Shown: piece after piece, positions 55,195-64,000 of the stretch
Layout of the letters: each line of letters opens with the position of its first letter
Numbering within the stretch: position 1 is the first letter of the stretch
Source of the DNA: Capra hircus
Taxonomy: Eukaryota > Chordata > Mammalia > Artiodactyla > Bovidae
DNA length: 64,000 nt
Reading direction: 5' to 3'
Assembly: GCF_001704415.2 (NCBI RefSeq)
Contig: NW_017189517.1
Span: 6,645,167 to 6,709,166 of the forward strand
The notes under the pieces: generated by a model
Told to the model about the DNA's origin: nothing
Database searches by the model: none
What the model saw: the letters and a program-made list of their open reading frames with translations, nothing else
Translations under genes and position numbers: made by a program

Positions 55195-56060
55195 TTGCCA
55201 TCTCATATCAGTGGAAGAAGGTTGGATTATTCAATAAATGATGCTGAAACAATTGGTGACCTATTTGGAAAAAACACAAAATTAGATCTACTTCATATCA
55301 TATGCCAAAATGAATTCTAGATGAATTAGAGTTAATTGCAAAGAATGAAACAGGTAAATGACTAGGAAAAATGCAGGTGAATATACTCATAAAAGAAAGA
55401 AATCACAAAATCAAAACTTGATAGTTATGGATGTCTAAAAATGTAAAGCTACAACACGTTTAAGAAAACTCACCATAAATGATAAAACATAAATAGGCAA
55501 ATAAACTGGAAAATAATGCTTTTACCACATATGATAAATAAATGAGGCGATATTGTATGGGGTTGGCGGGGTAGGGGAGAAACCTTAAACTGGTTCATAC
55601 CATTTGATCCAGGACTTTCACAGCTATGAATTTATCCTAGGAGAAAACAAAACAAAAAAGCTCACTGAGGTTTATATGGAAAAATATTCCTTAAATTATA
55701 ACAGCAAAAATTGCACGTAGAAACTTTCAATAATTGGACATTTAGTGGAACACTTATATGATCGAAAATTAAGCATCCACAAAACATCACATTCTTGTGG
55801 GATATTTTAAAATATGGAGAAATTCTCTCAATATATTGCTTAGTGATTAAAGCAGATTGAAAAGGATATGTGTGTAGGATCTTCATTTTATATATAAATA
55901 CATATTTTATGCATAGATTTGCATGTTTCAGAGAAGAGGGACTGACTATATTAACAGCAATTAGCTCTTGGTTATAGGATTATGGATAATTTGTATAGGC
56001 ATCTTTAGGTTTTCCCCAATTTTCTACGACCAATATGTGAATTTTTATAATAAAGGGGAA
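55195..56060 (+). mobile_element. Old L1 (L1M-type) 3' portion
   Basis: The order of blocks fits an ancient L1 ORF2 end and 3'UTR: ATTCAATAAATGATGCTGAA, ATATGCCAAAATGAATTCTA, ATTTGATCCAGGACTTTCAC, TTATAACAGCAAAAATTG, TCTTGGTTATAGGATTATGG and TTTTCTACGACCAATATGTG. All reading frames are destroyed. Confidence 0.6.
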
Positions 56061-57520
56061 AGACGGCAAGATATTTTAATACGATTGATTTTAATAAGGG
56101 CTATAAAAGGGATGAGAGTATGGAAAAGAAAGTCTGGGATTAGAGACAATAAAAAGCAAAGAGTAAATCTGCCCATGTTTATCAACGGTGGAGCAAACCA
56201 GATAAACTCAAGATGTGTTATGTAAAGATTATAGTAGTATTTATATGTTAGTAGGTACACAATTTCTTATACAAGATGGACTCCTGGAAAATTTTCTTCA
56301 CTACAGCAGAGGATGGTCACGTGTCCCTGGATGTGTCAGTCATCCTCTTTGCCGCAGTGCTCTGTTCGAAGCCCCCCTCCCTCCTATTGCTTCATCACAC
56401 TCTCCCCACCACCTCCTGCAAAACATGCCACCAGCAGACATTTTCAGCTTGGAAAAAATGGCCCCTCTTACCAACTTTCTTTAAAGCTATTTCATTCTTA
56501 TCTTTTCCTCCCTGACTGCTAATTTTGGCATCTAACTCAAAAAAATCTACTTATCTATCTTTTCCCTCCTTTGCTTCCTATTGACAAAGCAATCTGAATT
56601 TCAAAGAAATAAAAGACCCAGAACTTCAGCTTATTTTTTTCTTTTTTTCTTGCAGAAACGTATGTACGAAAGCAATTTCCAGGTACAAGGAGACACTAAA
56701 GCGTAAACATTTTCAGGCACGATTCAGAAATAAATATAAAAGCTTTGTTGATAGGAATCTGCTTTTTTTTCACATCCCTTTCCCAAGAAAGAAGCACTGA
56801 TCATATTGTCTTTACTGTAGAAATTGATGTCCACAAATACAAATTAATTATTTTCCAAATAAAGGCACAGTCACAATAGTCATTATTTCTCTTTCATGAT
56901 GTTTCATCCTAAAACCAAATTTAAATCTTTCTCATTCAACACACGTTCATCTCTCATGTGAAGCAATTAATCTGAACATTACAGGGTGCCCTCCTTCTCA
57001 TTTTCTCTCCTGTACAGACATCCAGTCACATGATTTTCTTAATTAAAAAAAATGAGGCATGGTATTCTTTTCTCCATTGCAAAATAACAATTTTCTCATG
57101 CTCTCTCCATACCGTGAAAGGAAATCAGATCTTAGAACATTGTGGATCGTCATCCATTTCATCACATCTAATGCAAACATCCTAAAGCTGCCATAGCATT
57201 CCAAACGCAATTTCTCATTTCAATAACATCTTCAACGAGTCCTCTTTGAGGTACTATCTTAACCAGAATCACAAGAGGGAAGTTTCTATACCTCCTTCTA
57301 AAAATTCATTCACTTTTTCAGAAACGAGCTTTAAACTAGAAAAGTGACCATGGAATGTTTAGAATTGAATTAAGCCATTTTCTCAATGCATGGATTAAAA
57401 TCAGAAATTCCTCCACAGTTCTGTATTATTTTGATCCATAAAAACATGTTGCTTGCTATTTAAAAAAAAAAAAAACACGTTTCGGATATCTATGTTACAA
57501 AAGATTTCTCCGCTACTTAC
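56061..57520. other. Unique non-coding stretch
   Basis: About 1.5 kb, AT-rich, with a pyrimidine-rich part near 56,380-56,650. If the exon at 57.5 kb is real this is its downstream intron on the minus strand. Confidence 0.4.
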
Positions 57521-57633
57521 CAGCTGCCTTCGCTGTGCCTCTCCACCAGCTCGGAGGTTGTCGCACTGAAAGGGTGGGGGGAAGAGCTGCAGCGGCTGCT
57601 GGAAAATGAGCTGTGCTGTGAAGAAGGGATTAG
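57521..57633 (-). CDS. Candidate internal exon of an unidentified host gene
   Basis: Read on the minus strand, a polypyrimidine tract (TTTTTTTCCTTTCCCTCCAG) ends exactly before 57,633. The segment closes at 57,521 with CTG followed by GTAAGTAG, a near-consensus donor. The 113-bp piece is richer in G+C than its flanks and is not a repeat I know. Two of three frames are open: one starts LIPSSQHSSF and includes TSELVERHSEG, the other includes LIFQQPLQLF and CDNLRAGGEAQ. 113 bp is not a multiple of 3, so skipping it would shift the frame if it is coding. Neither peptide suggests a family to me. It may equally be a non-coding (5'UTR or lncRNA) exon. No partner exon was found in the window. Confidence 0.4.
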
Positions 57634-58370
57634 CTGGAGGGAAAGGAAAAAAATGCCTTGGCATTATCCTCAAAATTCCTCTCCAAACATAAAATCATAT
57701 TAAACATTACATGCTAAAAAGCGCATGCTCAACAAAGAGCGGAATTTAACAGTGAAGCCGCTGATCTAAAACATACCTAAATTGCCTTGCTTTCCAGTGA
57801 AACCCCTACCAAGCCATGGTCTTTGGCTCTCCCATCTCCTAGCAACAGTCTCATTAATATTTTTCTCTGCAGTGGTCCTACTAGGCATCAGAGAACATTC
57901 ACAGGGTCTGGTCTCTGGTGGTGAGCATTATCATTTTATTGTTCAAGATGCATGCGTTTTCCCCAATAAAGGCAAGGCAGGCATTCAATAACAAGTTCTC
58001 CCTGGGAAGATTTCAAATTCCAAAGACATTCTAGTCAAATGACAGAGATTGTTCTTGTCTGGTCCCTGTCCCTTGGTGCAGTGTTGTCACTAGACCGCTG
58101 ACCTAAAGATGGGCGTTAGCAAAAGATGCCTAAACATTTCTGTGACCGCCAAATTACAAATAGCAGCACAGCTCTAAATCCAGGCTCTAAATCAGTGTTG
58201 CTATCCACTGTGCTCAGAGAAAAAAATTAATGCACAGAATTTGTTCGTATCCTTAGCCCTGTAACCATGTTCCCCACTCACCTTCTTGGTTACTGGAGGT
58301 ACATGTTGCAAAAATAGTGGATGAAATATAACCAGATCAAAAACAACCCACTTATCTATTATTAACATGG
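57634..58370. other. Unique non-coding stretch
   Basis: Possible upstream intron of the candidate exon. No second exon seen. Confidence 0.4.
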
Positions 58371-58374
58371 AAAA

Positions 58375-58630
58375 TATTAACTACATGTTAAGAAAAAGAG
58401 GCTGGGTTACTATACACTACATATAATATGATCATTTTTATATCTTATATGGCTAGGAATAAGTATACATAAATAAAACTAAAAGGATATTTACCAAATT
58501 GTTAGGAATAACTATGTCTGGGTTTTCTATGGATGGCAAATTTGAGGGGTGTTTAGATCATTTTTCTTTTTGATTATCTATTTAATAACTTTTCTATAAT
58601 TAACATATATTCCTTGGGTTATTAAAAAAG
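58375..58630 (+). mobile_element. Old L1 3'UTR fragment (probable)
   Basis: TATACACTACATATAATATG, GGATATTTACCAAATTGTTA and the TCTATAATTAACATATATTC end resemble ancient L1M 3' termini. Confidence 0.45.
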
Positions 58631-58806
58631 AACCATGCACAACAATGTGAATATACTTAATGCCACTGAACTGTTCACTTAAGATAGTTAAAATGATGCA
58701 TTTTATGTTTTGCATATTTTACTACAGTATAAGAAGAGAGAGAAAACCATTCATTCATCCCTCAAACATGTATTGAGTCTCACCACACTCAAAATACTGG
58801 GGGTAG

Positions 58807-60137
58807 AAAGGCACAGTCTCCCTAGACTGAACCAGGAAGAAATAGAAAATATGAACAGTACTGAAATTGAAACCATGATTAAAGACCTCCTAACAAACAA
58901 AAGTCTGGGACCTGACAGCCTCACAGGCAAATTTTATCAAATATTTAGAGAAAAGTTAACACCTGTCCTCCTGAAACTGTTTCAAAAAGTTGCAGATGAA
59001 GGAAAATTTCCAAACTCATTTTATGAGGCCACCATCACTATGATACCAAAACCAGACAAAGATACCATTAAAAAAAAAAAAAAGGAAATCACAGGCCAAT
59101 ATCAATGATGGACATAGATGCAAAAATCATAAACAAAATACTAGCAATCCATATCCAGCAATACATTAAAAGGATCATATACCCACCCTAATGAAGTAGG
59201 ATTCATCATAGGGATGCAAGGATTTTTCAACATTTGCAAATCAATCAATCAAATCAAATCAACCACATCAACAAACTGAAGAATAAAAACCACATGATCA
59301 TCTCAATAGATGCAGAAAAAGCTTTTGACAAAATTCATCACCCGTTTATGATTAAAAAAACTCTCCGGAAAGTGGGCATAAATGGTATATACCTCAACAT
59401 ATTAAAGGCCATATAGACAGACCTGCATTTTTCAGAGAACTAAAACAAAAAGTCTCAAAATTTGTATGGAGACACAATAGACCCTGAATAGCCATAGCAA
59501 CCTTGAAAAACAAAAAACAGAGCTGGAGGACTCAGGATCCCCGACTTCAGATTACACTATAAGACAAAGCGAAAGTGAAAGTGAAGTCACTCAGTCGTGT
59601 CCACTCTTTGTGACCCCATGGACACCAGGCTCCTCCGTCCATGGGATTTTCTAGGCAAGAGTACTGGAGTGGGTTGCCATTTCCTTCTCCAGAGAATCTT
59701 CCCAACCCAGGGATCGAACCCAGGTCTCCGGCATTGTAGACAGACACTTTACCATCTAAGACAAAGCTAGTATCATACTCAGTGGTGAAAAGCTGAAAGC
59801 CTTCCCTCTAAGATCAGAAACAAGACCAAGATGTTCACTCGCACCATTTTTATTCAACATAGTTCTGGAAGTCCTAGCTACAGCAATCAGAGAAGAAAAA
59901 GAAGTAAAGGGAATCCAAACTGGAAAAGAAGAAATTAAGCTATCACTGTTTGCAGATGACATGATACTATACACAGAAAATTCTAAAGATGCTACCAGGA
60001 AACTGCTAGAACTCATCAATGAACTTGGTAAAGTTGCAGGTTACAAAATTAATACACTGAAATCTGTTGCATTTCTATACAGTAACAATGAAAGATCAGA
60101 AAGAGAAATTTAAGAAGCAATTCCTCTTATCATAGCA
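58807..60137 (+). mobile_element. L1 ORF2 internal fragment, no poly(A), rearranged
   Basis: Carries part of the L1 reverse transcriptase region (58,820-59,110 includes the KSLGPDSLTGKFYQ block; 59,300-59,340 has IDAEKAFDKI, motif A; FADDMILY, the catalytic motif, lies at about 59,951-59,974). It is flanked by TCAAAATACTGGGGGTAG at 58,789-58,806 and 60,138-60,155. The right end stops inside ORF2 with no tail. Between motif A and the FADD block sits a 140-bp piece (about 59,420-59,560) that belongs further downstream in L1, as comparison with 32,642-32,720 shows. Frames are broken by stops and an A14 run near 59,070. Confidence 0.82.
59560..59767 (-). mobile_element. Bov-tA SINE nested in L1, with TSD
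   Basis: The body at 59,571-59,756 is flanked by TAAGACAAAGC at 59,560-59,570 and 59,757-59,767. Perfect duplication; inserted after the L1. Confidence 0.94.
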
Positions 60138-60230
60138 TCAAAATACTGGGGGTAGGGAATTATACAAATGAATGAACACAGTCCATTACCTTTCTAAAAA
60201 GCTCATAATCTAACATAGAGCTACCCCTCA

Positions 60231-60788
60231 AATTTTTATATGGGTTTTTATTATACATGACATGTACAATTGCGCACTTAGAAGTATTTTATTTTTTTTT
60301 AAAATGTCATCCATTTGGGATAATATTTATAATTTAGGTTGTTACATTATCTGCCTAAAAATATTGGACATCCAGTGGTGGAGGAAGAAATACATAAGAA
60401 ATATTTTAAAATATATGTGCATTTTCATATTTGTATAGAATTGCTACATTTTTAAAAGGAGGGGCAGGGAAACTGGTTTGGATTAAAGATTAAGAAATAT
60501 GACCCCAAAACAGAGCTATGACAACCAAATGCAATATGTGATCCTGGATTGGATCCTCAGTAGAAAATGCTATGAGTCATTTGGGGAAAAATTGGGATAT
60601 TTGAATATAGGTTAGATATTAGGTAATATTAGATCAATATAATAGTTGGTATGATAACGTGGGATAATGGATTTGTTCTCATGAGACACATGTTCAAGTA
60701 TTTAGAGGTGAAGTGCCATGACATCTACAAATTACTCTAAAATGCTTTAGAAAAAAATCAAAGGAAGGATAGACAGAGCAAATTAGCA
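60231..60788. other. AT-rich unique stretch
   Basis: No recognisable feature. Confidence 0.4.
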
Positions 60789-60997
60789 ATACGCTGGTGG
60801 CTCAGTGGTAAAGAATACGCTTGCCAAGGCAGGAGATGTGGGTTCAATGCCTGGGTCAGGAGGATCCCCTGGAGAAGGAAATGGCTACCCACTCCAGTAT
60901 TCTTGCCTGGGAAATCCCATGGACAGAGGAGTCTGGCGGGCTATAGTCCATGGGGTCTCAAAGAGTCAGACACGACCTAGTGACTAAACAACAACAA
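60789..60997 (+). mobile_element. Bov-tA SINE
   Basis: Plus-strand copy: GCTGGTGGCTCAGTGGTAAA head, GTGGGTTCAATGCC B-box region, Bov-A body, ACAACAACAAG tail. Confidence 0.94.
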
Positions 60998-61130
60998 GTA
61001 ATTGGTAAATCTAGATTAAGTACATGCAGGTATTTACTGTGTTGTTCTTTGCTCTAAATTTCAGAAAATAAAGAATAAAATGCTTTAACAAAAATAGTTA
61101 TTGCACAATAATTATATTTAAAGTTATTAC

Positions 61131-61166
61131 AGGCAGATTCTTAACCGTCTAAGCCACCAGGGAAGC
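61131..61166 (-). mobile_element. Bov-tA head fragment
   Basis: Only the tRNA-like end (GCTTCCCTGGTGGCTTAGAC on the minus strand) is left. Confidence 0.75.
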
Positions 61167-61227
61167 TGAAATATATACATGTTTTAGTCCCTCCAAAGTA
61201 ACCAACTGAATGATGAATATTTGCCAT

Positions 61228-61241
61228 GCGCCATCTAGTGG
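61228..61241 (-). promoter_or_regulatory. Strong CTCF-type motif
   Basis: The minus strand reads CCACTAGATGGCGC, a textbook CTCF core. It lies in a short unique gap between a SINE fragment and a BovB. Oriented leftwards, facing the plus-oriented motifs at 38.5-42.4 kb. Confidence 0.7.
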
Positions 61242-61277
61242 TAAAATCCTGATTTACCAAGACTGAAGAATTTCGTA

Positions 61278-62962
61278 GAGACACCAAGGGAACATTTCAT
61301 GAAAAGATGGGCTCGATAAAAGACAGAAATGGTATGGACCTAACAGAAGCAGAAGATATTAAGAAGAGGTGGCAAGAATACACAGAAGAATTGTACAAAA
61401 AAGATCTTCACGACCAAGATAATCACGATGGTGTGATCACTCACCTAGAGCCAGACATCCTGGAATGTGAAGTCAAGTGGGCCTTAGAAAGCATCACTAC
61501 GAACAAAGCTAGTGGAGGTGATGGAATTCCAGTTGAGCTATTTCAAATCCTGAAAGATGATGCTGTGAAAGTGCTGCACTCAATATGCCAGCAAATTTGG
61601 AAAACTCAGCAGTGACCACAGGACTGGAAAAGGTCGGTTTTCATTCCAATCCCAAAGAAAGGCAATGCCAAAGAATACTCAAACTACTGCACAGTTGCAC
61701 TCATCTCACATGCTACTAAAGTAATGCTCAAAATTCTCCAAGCCAGGCTTCAGCAATACGTGAACCGTGAACTTCCAGATGTTCAAGCTGGTTTTAGAAA
61801 AGACAGAGGAAGCAGAGATCAAATTGCCAACATCCGCTGGATCATCGAAAAAGCAAGAGAGTTCCAGAAAAACATCTATTTCTGCTTTATTGACTATGCC
61901 AAAGCCTCTGACTGTGTGGATCACAATAAACTGTGGACAATTCTGAAAGAGATGGGAATACCAGACCACCTGACCTGCCCCTTCAGAAACCTATATGCAT
62001 GTCAGGAAGCAGCAGTTAGAACTGGACATGGAACAACAGACTGGTTCCAAACAGGAAAAAGAGTACATCAAAGCTGTATATTGTCACCCTGCTTATTGAA
62101 CTTCTATGCAGAGTACATCATGAGAAACACTGGACTGGAAGAAACACAAGCTGGAATCAAGATTGCTGGGAGAAATATTAATAACCTCTGACATGCAGAT
62201 GACATCACCCTTATGGCAGAAAGTGAAGAGGAACTAAAAAGCCTCTTGATGAAAGTGAAAGAGGAGAGTGAAAAAGTGGGCTTAAAGCTCAACATTCAGA
62301 AAACGAAGATCATGGCATCCAGTCCCATCACTTCATGGCAAATAGATGTGGAAACAGTGGAAACAGTGTCAGACTTTATTTGGGGGGCTCCAAAATCAGA
62401 TGGTGATTGCAGCCATGAAATTAAAAGACGCTTACTCCTTGGAAGGAAAGTTATGACCAACCTAGATAGCATATTGAAAAGCAGAGACATTACTTTGCCA
62501 ACAAAGGTCCTTCTAGTCAAGGCTATGGTTTTTCCAGTGGTCATGTATGGATGTGAGAGTTGGAATGTGAAGAAAGCTGAGAGCCAAAGAATTGATGCTT
62601 TTGAACTGTGGTGTTGGAGAAGACTCTTGAGATTCCCTTGGACTGCAAGGAGATCCAACCAGCCCATTCTGAAGGACATCAGCCCTGGGATTTCTTTGGA
62701 GGGAATGATGCTGAAGCTGAAACTCCAGTACTTTGGCCACCTCACGCAAAGAGTTGACTCATTGGAAAAGACTCTGATGCTGGGAGGGATTGGAGGCAGG
62801 AGAAGAAGGGGACGACAGAGGATGAGATGGATGAATGGCATCACTGAGTCGATGGACGTGAGTCTGAGTGAACTCTGGGAGGTGGTGATGGACAGGGAGG
62901 CCTGGCGTGCTGCCATTCATGGGGTCGCAGAGTCGGACATGACTGAGCGACTGAACTGAACT
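61278..62962 (+). mobile_element. BovB LINE, 5'-truncated copy 3
   Basis: Starts in the linker before the RT (GACACCAAGGGAACATTTCA) and ends at GAGCGACTGAACTGAACTTA. The RT is a pseudogene: TGG has become TGA at 61,612-61,614, motif A reads FIDYAKASD, and a TGA at 62,189-62,191 sits just before the catalytic motif, where YADD reads HADD. The C-terminal frame 62,213-62,959 (248 codons) is still open. Of the BovB copies here it is the one most like copy 1. Confidence 0.93.
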
Positions 62963-63012
62963 TAACTGAAGGATTTCTAAGGAACACAATATAATTGACT
63001 CATGAGGCATTG

Positions 63013-63799
63013 TTGTTTAGTCGCTCAGGTGTGTCCCACTCGTTGAGACCCCATAGACTGCAGCATGCCAGGCTTTCCTGTCCTTCACCACCTCCGAGAC
63101 CTTGCTCAAACTCATGTCCATTGAGTCGGTGATGCCATCCAACCATCTCATCCTCTGTTGTCCCCTTCTCCAGCCTTCAATCTTTCCCAGCATCAGGGCC
63201 TTTTCTAATGAGTCAGCTCTTCACATCAGGTGGCCAAAGTATTGGAGCTTCAGCTTTAGCATCAGTCCTTCCAATGAATATTCAAGATTGATTTTCTTTA
63301 GGATGGACTGGTTTGATCTCCTTGCAGTCCAAGGGACAGTCTTCTCCAACACCACAGCTCAAAAGCATCAATTCTTTGGTGCTGAGCCTTCTCACATCCA
63401 TACATGACTACTGGAAAAACCATAGCTTTAACTCGATGGACCTTTGTTGCCAACATAATGTCTCAGCTTTTTAATATGCTATCTATGTTGGTCATAGCAT
63501 CTTTCAAGGAGCAAGCGTCTTTTAATTTCATGGCTGCAATCACCATCTGCAGTGATTTTGGAGCCCAAAAAAATAAAGTCTGTCACTGTTTCCATTGTTT
63601 CCCCATCTATTTTCCATGAAGTGATGGGACCAGATGCCATGATCACAGTTTTCTGAATGATGAGTTTTAAGCCAGCTTTTTCACTCTTCTCTTCCACCAA
63701 GAGGTTCTTTAGTTCCTGTTTGCTTTCTGCCATAAGGGTGGTGCTTCTGCATATCTGAGGTTATTGATATTTCTCCTGAAAATCTGATTTCAGCTTGTC
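63013..63799 (-). mobile_element. BovB LINE 3' portion, inverted copy 4
   Basis: Reverse complement of the last part of BovB, from the 3' end at 63,013 (TTGTTTAGTCGCTCAGG) to the region around the YADD motif (CATATCTGAGGTTATTGATA at about 63,751). It ends at CAGCTTGTCA near 63,799. More diverged than copy 3, with several indels. Confidence 0.9.
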
Positions 63800-64000
63800 A
63801 TATTAGTACAACTTTATTGTAATAATAAAACATATTTCTATCATAGTGTATTAATACAGTTAAAAGGCTCCTTTAATTTTCAGGATTTGTTCATGTTTGT
63901 AAGGGAATGCCTCTGCTCAGGTACGCTACCAATCTGCCACCTCTCCACACAGGGAAGCCCCAACCAACAGCAAGTTGACCTAAGTCCTGGTGAAATGCTC
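63800..64000. other. Non-coding, no gene seen
   Basis: Unique sequence to the end of the window. Confidence 0.4.

Larger units (their letters stand above)
58745..60230 (+). mobile_element. L2-like host repeat split by an L1 insertion
   Basis: The left part (58,748-58,806; CATTCATTCATCCCTCAAAC, TATTGAGTCTCACC) and the right part (60,156 to about 60,230; GAATGAACACAGTCCATTAC, AGCTCATAATCTAACATAGA) join into one L2/MIR-type phrase when the insertion and one copy of the 18-bp duplication are removed. Confidence 0.55.

Overview
The window is a stretch of ruminant (bovid-type) nuclear genome. The evidence is the repeat content: about twenty tRNA-derived Bov-tA / Bov-A SINEs, three long BovB (RTE-type) LINE copies plus short 3' pieces, two CHR-type cetartiodactyl SINEs and ruminant L1. 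Older mammalian repeats (MIR, L2, Tigger, hAT-Charlie, L1M) fill much of the rest. Most open reading frames are pieces of these retroelements or chance frames in T+G-rich or G+C-rich DNA. I found no complete host protein-coding gene.

Layout. 1-6 kb: SINEs, an 815-bp solo ERV LTR with a 4-bp target duplication, and an L2. 7.0-7.6 kb: a CpG island followed by a strong G-quadruplex tract. 11.15-14.6 kb: a near full-length BovB whose endonuclease and reverse transcriptase are still readable but frameshifted. 15-16.8 kb: serial L2 pieces and an old LTR-like piece. 22.1-24.6 kb: a second, 5'-truncated BovB. 24.6-32.6 kb: mostly unique DNA with a few SINEs. 32.6-34.25 kb: a 5'-truncated L1 with target duplication. 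35-37 kb: AT-rich unique DNA. 37.6-38.35 kb: a Tigger DNA transposon relic.

39.1-53.7 kb is the most unusual part. It is a roughly 14-kb, strongly strand-asymmetric (T+G on the plus strand) degenerate repeat field. The second and larger part (43.3-53.7 kb) is built from a diverged unit of about 20 bp; the first part (39.1-42.3 kb) is a looser TCTGTGTG-based relative. MIR elements, all in one orientation, sit beside and inside it, and strong CTCF-type motifs stand at its left side and further right at 61.2 kb.

54.1-54.25 kb has a compact promoter-like cluster (NRF1 motif plus a full RFX X-box). 57.5-57.6 kb has a well-formed candidate internal exon on the minus strand. 58.8-60.1 kb is a rearranged L1 fragment without a poly(A) tail. 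61.3-63.8 kb is a tail-to-tail inverted pair of BovB copies.

If a host gene crosses the window, the best evidence is the minus-strand exon at 57.5 kb, the promoter-like cluster at 54.2 kb and the CpG island at 7 kb. I cannot link these into one gene from sequence alone. All family names rest on recognising consensus features by eye; no database search was run.
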